NCBI RefSeq assembly: GCF_004359215.1
Contig: NC_090610.1
Span: 10,634,356 to 10,646,991, forward strand
Reading direction: 5' to 3'
Source of the DNA: Bremia lactucae
Lineage: Eukaryota; Oomycota; Peronosporomycetes; Peronosporales; Peronosporaceae
DNA: 12,636 nt
The position numbers and the translations under genes are program-made. Shown here piece after piece: positions 6,483 to 12,636 of this stretch. Under the pieces are notes generated by a model, which saw only the letters and a program-made list of their open reading frames with translations, had not been told where the DNA came from and searched no databases. How positions within the stretch are numbered: position 1 is the stretch's first letter; every line of letters begins with the position of its first letter.

Positions 6483-9092
6483 ATGAAGAAAGCGAGCCGC
6501 TTGTCGTCACTTCGGCTGCTCTTGTTTATAGCCTTGTTCTGTATAGCTCTTCTGTCGGGCAGCTTTTGCTTGGCGGAGTCGACAGAATCGCAGAATGAGC
6601 TGGAGTGAGTCGTCCACTACATGGCGCGTGCTTATGTTTTACTTCATTGACTTATGTAATGGTATATGTGCAGAAGAGATTCGTCGAATCCTGTGGTGGA
6701 CGATCTAAAAGAATTGACTGGTGGAGAAACGTTCGCGTTTCAGGCCGAGGTATCCCGCCTCATGGACATTCTCATCAATTCTTTGTACCGCACCAAGGAG
6801 ATCTTTCTGCGTGAACTTATTTCTAATGCCTCGGACGCCCTGGACAAGATCCGCTTTCTTGCGCTGTCGAATAACGAGCTCCTTAAAGAGCAACGTCATT
6901 TAGATATCCGCATTAATTTCGACAAGGATGCTCGGACGCTTACCATCCGCGACACGGGCGTCGGCATGACCAAAGAAGATCTTATTGCCAATTTAGGTAC
7001 GATTGCCAAGTCTGGGACTGCCAAATTTGTCGAGGCGATGCAAGGCGGTAGTGACGATAGCAGTCTTATTGGTCAGTTTGGTGTCGGCTTCTATTCCGTC
7101 TACCTCGTTGCCGATCGTGTACGTGTTGTAAGCAAGAACAATGACGACGACCAGTACATTTGGGAGTCTGATGCCAATGCGTCCTTTGCAATAGCTAAGG
7201 ACCCTCGAGGCGACACTTTAGGCCGTGGTACTGAGATCACGCTGTTTCTTAAATCTGATGCCTCGGAAATTTTGGACCAAGACAAGCTAAAGAGTCTCGT
7301 TGGCCACTACAGTGATTTCATTACATTTCCCATCTACGTTAATGCAACCTATACGGAATCATATGAGGTTGACGAAGAGCCTGCCGATAATGAAGACGAT
7401 ATTGAAAAGAACGCAGACACTACTAGTGAGGACGACGAAGAAAAGGATACAGAAGCTACTAGTGAGGCCGATGAGGAACTTGAGATTATGGAAGAGACCG
7501 AAGAGTCTAACTCTTCAAAAACCCGCACTGAGACTCGCACTGTGTGGAAGTGGGAACGTGTTAACGAAGTGAAGGCTATCTGGACGCGCTCTAAGGATGA
7601 TATCGCCGACGAGGAATACGAAAGTTTTTATCGCTCATTGCAAAAGACGGATACCACGGATCCACTGACGTGGATTCATTTTCAGGCTGAGGGAGAGATT
7701 GAATTTAAGTCTATTCTCTACGTGCCTGGCCAGGCACCTCGTGATATGTACACGCGCTTTGAGAGCAAAAAGGCTGACATAAAACTCTACGTCCGGAAAG
7801 TGCTAATCACGGACGACTTCGATGACTTTTTGCCGCGTTACCTCAATTTTATCGCCGGTGTTGTTGACTCGGACGATTTGCCCATCAATGTTTCGCGTGA
7901 GACTCTGCAAGAAAATAAGATTTTGCGCGTCATTCGCAAGAAATTGGTGCGAAAGATTTTGGAGATGCTGCGCAAATTATCTGAAAATGACGGTGAATAC
8001 GGGGAGGAAGAAGACGATGAGACAGAAGTTATCGACCCATCAGCCGAAGTTGATTTTAAAACGTCGGAAGAATCCGTAAAGGATGCGAAGATAGAGGTGG
8101 AGGAAGAGAAGGAGAAAGAAAATGCCACTTACAATAAGTTCTGGGAGCAGTTTGGGAAGAATATCAAGTTGGGTATCATTGACGATGCTGCTAATCGCGG
8201 CAAGCTGGTGAAACTGTTGCGCTTCGTGTCAAGTGGGAGCGACGGCAAGTGGACATCGTTAGAACAGTATGTAGACCGAATGAAAGATTGGCAAGGATCG
8301 ATATACTACATCGCTGCCGATAATGCCGAGGCCTGCGAAAAATCACCTTTTATGGAGAAGATGCGTGCAAAGGGTCTTGAAGTGCTATACTTTGTCGATG
8401 CCTTGGACGAGTACGTGGTATCACACATTTCAGAGTTTGACGGCAAAAAACTTGTGTCAATTGCCAAAGAAGGTGTTAAGTTCGGCGATGACGACGAATC
8501 ACTAATCCAGAAACGCGATCAGTTGTATGCGGACAAATTTTTAGCGCTCACGACCTCGCTTAAGGCTCTCTACGGAGACAAAATCTCCCGTGTGACGATG
8601 TCGCAGCGCGTGGTCGACTCGCCCGCCGTTATGGTGACCTCTCAGTGGGGCTATTCGGCCAATATGCAACGCATAATGAAAGCACAGACCTTCTCTAATG
8701 GTGATAAAAATTCTCCTATGTATGGCACTGCCTCGGCAATTCTTGAGTTAAACCCCCGGCACCCTATCGTCTGCAAGCTTCATGAACTTATGGTTAATGA
8801 TTCTCAAAAAGAGGAGACGAAAGACCTTGCATGGTTGCTGTACGACACGGCGCTTGTAAATTCCGGTTTTGACATGTCCGACACCAGTCAATTCTCGGCT
8901 CGTGTGCACCGCGTTATGAGGAGCGTTATGGGTATCGATAGCTTTGAATTGGAGCCGGAAATTGAAGTTCCGGAAGAGGAAAAAGATGTTGAGGAGGTGG
9001 ATAATTTGGACAAAGCAGAAAATTCTCCGTCGCTCGATGCCGAGATTTACGCGGAAGCTGATGATGACCAGAGCGAAAAGGATGAGCTATAG
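6483..9092 (+). CDS. HSP90B1: GRP94/endoplasmin, ER-resident Hsp90 chaperone, two exons
   Basis: Exon 1 (6483-6604) encodes a signal peptide with a long Leu/Ile/Phe core at about residues 8-30; a 69-nt intron (6605-6673) leads to the main exon; total 846 residues. The N-terminal ATPase shows [12 protein letters not shown] (Glu88, Asn92, Asp95), DTGVGM (Asp134), [11 protein letters not shown] and GQFGVGFYS (from 174). An acidic linker covers about 272-323. The middle domain has NVSRETLQ (Arg449) and [13 protein letters not shown]. The C-terminal dimerisation region has [20 protein letters not shown] and [11 protein letters not shown], then an acidic tail ending in KDEL. It folds secretory and membrane proteins in the ER lumen with ATP. 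Compared with about 800 residues in animals, the excess is largely a second acidic insert at 478-523. All catalytic residues appear intact. Confidence 0.97.
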
Positions 9093-9227
9093 AACATACA
9101 CTAATGAGTTGGGCAAGAGTTAATGAAATGGTATCAAAGATAACAGCACACGCGTTTAATCTTACGATTTCAATTAATGTATAAGCGTAATGTATGGATT
9201 GACACTATATCATCGTTGTTCTGCCCC
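9093..9227 (+). other. GRP94 3' flank
   Basis: AT-rich sequence after the GRP94 stop with no coding signal. It presumably holds the 3' UTR, but no canonical AATAAA is seen. It ends at the left inverted repeat of the ABC-fragment block. Confidence 0.4.
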
Positions 9228-9276
9228 CACCTTTTCTTTAATCAGCCCAACCCCCCACCCATTATTTATCAATATA
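9228..9276 (+). repeat. Left inverted repeat of ABC-fragment block
   Basis: Begins CACCTTTTCTTTAATCAGCC and continues through a C-rich run (CCCCCCACCC) into ATTATTTATCAATATA. It pairs with 11081-11125. The C-run is expanded by about six bases relative to the partner. Confidence 0.6.
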
Positions 9277-9282
9277 ACGATG

Positions 9283-10800
9283 CCCCGTGGCTTCTAATTG
9301 GTCAGGAGCAAAGTGGTTTAAAAAGTGGCTGTTGCGAGCAGTTGGACATTCTCTCGGATTTTGTTACCTTTCGTGATGCACCCACATTGAGTGCGTTCCT
9401 GCATCACGGCGCCGACGTGATAATAACAAGTACTATGTCTCGATTTGCACCCAATCGCAAACCAGACCATCTGTGGCAGCTCTGTGAAGCAGATAAAGCG
9501 ATTGACAATCGGCGTGGAGGTAATTGCTCATCCGAATGAACTGTTCCTTGATGAGCCGACAAGTGGTGTGGATGCGCGTTCTGCGAAACTTATTATGGAT
9601 GGTATTCGCAAGGATAGCAAACACAGGGCGTACAGTTGTGTGCACGATTTACCAGCCATCAACCGAAGGGTTCAATTTTTTTGAGAATTTGCTACTAATA
9701 AATAGCGGTGTTGAGACGGTTTTGCCGGTGAGATTGGAAAGAACGCGAGTGCGGTGATTGCGTACTTCAAGTCAATCGACGATACGGCGAAGCTGGAAAA
9801 CAATTACAACCCCGCGACGTGGATGTTGGAGGTGATCTGTGCCGGTGTGGGCAACAACAACGGTGAGAAGACAGATTTTGTGAGAGTTTTCCAGTTGAGC
9901 AATAACTATGAAGTGTTGTTGTCAAATTCAAATTGTGAGGGTGTGACTAGTCCATCGAAAGAGCTTGCTGAATTGACTTATGGCGACAAGCGTGCTGCAA
10001 CAGAGATTATTTAGGCTGAATTCCTGCTTCAACGCCTTTTCCGCATGCATTGGCGCATAGCTTCACAGAACCTGACTTGATTTATTTTCTATCTCATCTT
10101 GGAATTGTGTTCGGTTTATATACGTACATTAATGCAGAGTTTACGTCGTACGCCGGTATCAACTCGGCCATGGGAATGCTCTTTTGTTCAACCTCATTTG
10201 TTAGTTTCATCAGTGTCATGCCAATTGCTTCAAAAGATCGATTTGCTTTTTATCGCTAGCGTGCATCGCAAACTTATAACGCTTGGTGATATTTCGTTGC
10301 CGCGACGGTGGTGGAGATTTCGTACGCGGTTTTTGTCACGATGATTTTTGTCGGCCATACATTCCAGTGGTAGGCTTGGCGGGAACTGCCACGTTCTTCG
10401 CCTATTGGTTTCATCTTTCGCTGTTCGTCCTATGACAGGCGTATAACAGTCAGCTCTGCTCTTACCTCATGCGGCCTTAGTACGTGCCACGATCTTAGGT
10501 GTGCTGCTTCAAATGATTTTCTTCCTATCTGCCGGGTTTAACTTTTATGGAAGCTCCATCTCCTCAGGCTACAAATGGCTGTATCACGTTACTCCACCCA
10601 AAATACGCGTTGGCTCTTGCTGCAGCACTTGTATTTGGAGACTGCGCAAGTGACGGTGATTATATGTGCTAATGTGAAGGTGGAAGACTACATGTCCGAC
10701 AACTTTGGATGAATCTTAGCGAGATTAACTAATATTACGCATTATGCGTTTCTTCATCGTTGGTGTTCTTGCACACCTGTCGCTCCGCAAATTACAAAAA
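9283..10800 (+). pseudogene. ABCG/PDR (full-size) ABC transporter pseudogene, second ATPase domain and transmembrane half
   Basis: The decayed 3' half of a pleiotropic-drug-resistance ABC transporter. In order: SGCCEQLDILSDFVTFRDA and LSAFLHHGADV (9324-9420); [10 protein letters not shown], the signature-like [15 protein letters not shown] and Walker [10 protein letters not shown] (9439-9560); [20 protein letters not shown] (from about 9808); transmembrane segments LGIVFGLYTYINAEFTSYAG and VMPIASKDRFAFYR (10096-10256); YFVAATVVEISYAVF; SGYKWLYHVTPPK; a last helix RFFIVGVLAHLSLRK near 10790. Walker A and everything upstream are absent. Frames change near 9430, 9625, 9735, 10078, 10364, 10490 and 10610, with stops at 10012-10014, 10257-10259 and 10287-10289. 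It cannot encode a working exporter. Confidence 0.9.
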
Positions 10801-10802
10801 TT

Positions 10803-10954
10803 ATTCAGTATGCTTTCTAAAATTGTCAGCCATTTGAACTACTCGACAAATGATTCACAATTTTATGTATGCACAATTTTAAGTATGCTTTCAAATATTG
10901 TGAGCCATTGGCCTTCTTGACAAATGGTTCACAATTTTAGAAAGCATACTGAAT
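10803..10954. mobile_element. MITE-like palindromic element with tandem subunits
   Basis: A perfect 24-bp inverted repeat forms the ends (10803-10826 and 10931-10954, ATTCAGTATGCTTTCTAAAA...), extending to 34 bp with two mismatches. Inside, two direct repeats of about 58 bp (about 10807-10865 and 10882-10939), each itself an imperfect palindrome, flank a collapsed third unit (GTATGC-ACAATTTTA at 10867-10881). A/T runs lie at both edges. The 152-bp unit has no coding capacity. It sits directly after the last recognisable codons of the ABC fragment. Confidence 0.75.
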
Positions 10955-11080
10955 ATTTTTTTTAATTTTAATATTTTACATAATCTCGAAATTTTTGCGA
11001 GTTAAAATGCTTCTAAATAAAGCTGTTTTTGGTGCGCAATCGCATGTTTTCTGACGAATCAGGAGCCACGACTTTCGGTT
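10955..11080. other. Unassigned AT-rich stretch inside the ABC-fragment block
   Basis: Between the palindromic element and the right inverted repeat. It contains an AATAAA (about 11016) but no ORF or recognised motif. It may be the original 3' flank of the transporter fragment. Confidence 0.35.
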
Positions 11081-11125
11081 AATATATTAATAATTGATGG
11101 GTGGAGGCTGATTAAAGAAAAGGTG
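11081..11125 (-). repeat. Right inverted repeat of ABC-fragment block
   Basis: GGCTGATTAAAGAAAAGGTG at 11106-11125 is the exact reverse complement of 9228-9247. The preceding AT-rich 25 bp also match the left copy with indels. Confidence 0.6.
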
Positions 11126-11493
11126 AGAGCTGGATAACGGTACCCTTCTTTTAATTGTGATTACAATATTTGTTTGTCGGATGTTGTTTTGGTTGTGTTT
11201 ACCTTTCATCTTAATCAGCTTTCCTTTATAATTTCGTATCCGTCCTCTTTTGTATTTCATAGAAGACTAACCGCTTTTGTAGCGTCTGAATCTTCTGACG
11301 TTACTCGTACGTCGCCGAGAACTTCCTTCAACCTGTGGCGCAGATACAATTTACATGATTTCTTAGCTCTTTTGAAAGAGCCTTTACATTTTGATACTTG
11401 TGAAACTCAACGCTAAAAATGGCAAAGCTCCCTTATCAGCTCGTCAGCCCTACTGATGTTTCTCGCACACAAGGTTACTTTCAACTTGAGTAT
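11126..11493. other. Unassigned stretch before the LTR, with an unrecognised 80-codon frame
   Basis: The only notable frame is 11174-11416 (+), 80 codons, with a hydrophobic N-terminal part and a basic Ser/Thr/Arg-rich part. I recognise no domain. It is T-rich at the start, has no upstream promoter features I can name, and could be chance. The target-site side of the LTR insertion (AGTAT, 11489-11493) ends this stretch. Confidence 0.3.
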
Positions 11494-11948
11494 TCTAACG
11501 GGGCACTATGACTTGTACTGTTTCAGTACAAGTCCACTTCGCACTGCTTCAGTTGCGAGTGGTGCCCTACGTTAATTGACGTACACTGTACGTGCAGAGG
11601 AAGACTTCTCTTAAGGTAATTAGCTTAAGAGGGTAAAATGAAAACTGTAGTTAGTATAATTAAGTGTCTCTTGTTCTATCTTTGTAAATGCTAACTTAAT
11701 TATAATCTAATACTAAACATGTAATGAATTCTTATCTCTATCTTATCACTAACTCTCTCTTTGATAACTCCTACAGCTGATTAGTCTGCGGAAGAAATAG
11801 GTATGATGGTCTATACCTATTCATGGATAAGAATTCTGAATATTACTATATAAAGTAATATCCTCCAAATATTATCTGCCTTTTAGATATAATATGTTAA
11901 TAAACAACCTTTAAGTGTTAATATCATGTAACGATACACCCCGTTACA
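11494..11948 (+). repeat. Complete LTR (455 bp), probable 5' LTR of a retrotransposon
   Basis: The ends are TCTAACGGGGCAC (TGTAACGGGG in the related fragment) and CACCCCGTTACA, giving the short inverted termini and final CA of an LTR. Inside are TATATAAA at 11847-11854 and AATAAA at 11899-11904, placing U3 at about 11494-11878 with a short R and U5 after it. The first 215-220 bp match the reverse LTR fragment at 4205-4418. Hairpins lie at 11511-11533 and 11535-11561, and a larger nested inverted repeat at 11725-11836. A gag-like frame begins 110 bp downstream, supporting a 5' LTR on the plus strand. Confidence 0.85.
11847..11854 (+). promoter_or_regulatory. TATA box of the LTR
   Basis: TATATAAA lies inside an ATTACT/AGTAAT palindrome, about 100 bp from the LTR end and 45 bp before an AATAAA. 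That spacing suits a retrotransposon U3-R boundary. Confidence 0.5.
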
Positions 11949-12058
11949 TCACCCCCCCTTAAACGACAATCACTCTGAATGTCATTGGATGGAGTGGTCG
12001 CTATTAATTTTTAAAACGATGTTGATTGGTCAGATCCATCATTTTAATTTTCCATCGC

Positions 12059-12636
12059 ATGAAGGATCAACTCATGCGGGGTGACGATGCGCCTTCGGCT
12101 GCGGTTCGTGCAGCCACGGGTGACGCATTGCTATCTCTTGCGGCAGACGGAACGTTTGCTGTAGTGTCTTCCACTCGCACAACACTAGATGTTGCGAGTG
12201 CACGTGGTGATTCACCACGTGAATACGACCCCTCTTTGGAGGCCGGCTACGAATGCGAGTCTGATGAAGTGGCCGACTCGGGGAGAACGGAACAGTCGCC
12301 TGATATACGTCAGGCGGCTGACTATGAGCCTTCAAATGAGAGGGCTCATTCTGATAGACGAGTAAACAGTCTATTTGGATCCGACGATGAGGATGATCCC
12401 TCATCGCCCGTACGATCTCCCATACGGTCACCTGCACGTGTCTCTGTGCAAGGTGACGACGATGGCGTAAGCCATCGTAAGAAAAGTTCTTGTGGTACCC
12501 CTGCTTCAGAGGGTACCACTCAGGGGAGTGAAGACAGTAAAATGTCTCATCTCGCCCCTGAAAAGAAGCCGTGGCTTTTGCCAGAAAGGCTCATCAATAG
12601 CTTGTCTGGAGAAACTACTCCTCACAATAAATATCC
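12059..12636 (+). CDS. gag: Putative gag N-terminus of LTR retrotransposon (runs off right edge)
   Basis: An uninterrupted frame of 192 codons starts at ATG 12059, the first ATG after an in-frame TGA at 12023-12025, and is still open at the window end. A second in-frame ATG lies five codons later. The protein is acidic and Ser/Asp/Glu/Arg-rich (for example YECESDEVADSG, SLFGSDDEDD, then SPVRSPIRSPARV), typical of the disordered N-terminus of oomycete Ty3/gypsy Gag. The capsid and zinc knuckle would lie beyond the window. Position 110 bp after a complete LTR supports the call. The lack of lesions suggests a younger insertion than the pol remnant at the other end. The alternative is a host ORF that happens to follow an LTR. 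Confidence 0.72.
   Translation, partial: MKDQLMRGDDAPSAAVRAATGDALLSLAADGTFAVVSSTRTTLDVASARGDSPREYDPSLEAGYECESDEVADSGRTEQSPDIRQAADYEPSNERAHSDRRVNSLFGSDDEDDPSSPVRSPIRSPARVSVQGDDDGVSHRKKSSCGTPASEGTTQGSEDSKMSHLAPEKKPWLLPERLINSLSGETTPHNKY

Larger units (their letters stand above)
9228..11125. mobile_element. Candidate DNA-transposon-like block carrying a captured ABC transporter fragment
   Basis: CACCTTTTCTTTAATCAGCC at 9228-9247 recurs as its exact reverse complement at 11106-11125. Similarity continues inward for about 25 bp with small indels (CCACCCAT...ATTATT.ATCAATATA against the complement of 11081-11105). The inverted repeats lie just outside a gene fragment that starts abruptly. No transposase is present and no clear target-site duplication flanks the block. 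A Pack-MULE-like or other non-autonomous element is possible. Chance is unlikely for a perfect 20-mer plus extension, but the two copies could also be independent dispersed repeats. Confidence 0.5.

Noticed and set aside
9177..9539. Plus-strand open frame of 120 codons as an independent gene
   Set aside because: Its central part is the start of the ABC transporter fragment, and the rest is out-of-frame reading or repeat sequence.
11174..11416. Possible RXLR-type secreted effector
   Set aside because: An Arg-Arg-Leu occurs but there is no RxLR or dEER motif; the hydrophobic start is not a convincing signal peptide.
12072..12437. Minus-strand open frame of 121 codons
   Set aside because: Antisense to the longer, uninterrupted gag-like frame that starts just after an LTR; it is His/Pro/Arg-rich without a domain.
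1..12636. tRNA, rRNA, CRISPR array or bacterial operon features
   Set aside because: No cloverleaf, ribosomal segment or regular direct-repeat/spacer array was seen; short spliceosomal introns show a eukaryotic genome.

Overview
The window reads as nuclear DNA of an oomycete, most likely Peronosporales (Phytophthora or a downy mildew). The basis is the style of a Ty3/gypsy chromovirus-type retroelement I associate with that group, very short GT-AG introns (41-86 nt), and PDR-type (ABCG) transporter remains. The genus cannot be fixed from sequence alone. Three apparently intact host genes sit between retrotransposon debris on both sides.

Left flank (1 to about 4418): a decayed Ty3/gypsy pol runs in from the left edge in the order reverse transcriptase, RNase H, integrase, linker, GPY/F-like module, chromodomain. 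It carries frameshifts, stops, an insertion of about 330 bp and changed catalytic residues in RNase H and integrase. A second, partial copy of its linker follows and leads into a CCHC zinc knuckle. After that come a field of degenerate G-rich repeats and part of an LTR in reverse orientation.

Host core (4419 to about 9227): a three-exon Erv1/ALR sulfhydryl oxidase (+). Next is a seven-exon gene on the minus strand that no single ORF reveals. I reconstruct it as a 175-residue Canopy (CNPY2/Seele-like) ER protein ending in HDDL. Diverging from it across about 261 bp is a two-exon GRP94/endoplasmin (ER Hsp90) ending in KDEL. Canopy proteins are known partners of GRP94 in animals (CNPY3), so the head-to-head pair is the most interesting biological arrangement here. 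Erv1 and Canopy are convergent.

Right flank (9228 to the end): an ABCG/PDR transporter fragment, heavily frameshifted and lacking the Walker A of its second ATPase domain, is bracketed by inverted repeats of about 45 bp, as if captured by a DNA transposon. A small palindromic MITE-like element abuts its 3' end. After about 370 bp of unassigned sequence, a complete 455-bp LTR (ends TCTAACGGGG / CCCCGTTACA) is followed by an open gag-like frame leaving the right edge. The reverse LTR fragment near 4.2-4.4 kb is the same family, so related LTRs lie in inverted orientation on either side of the host genes.
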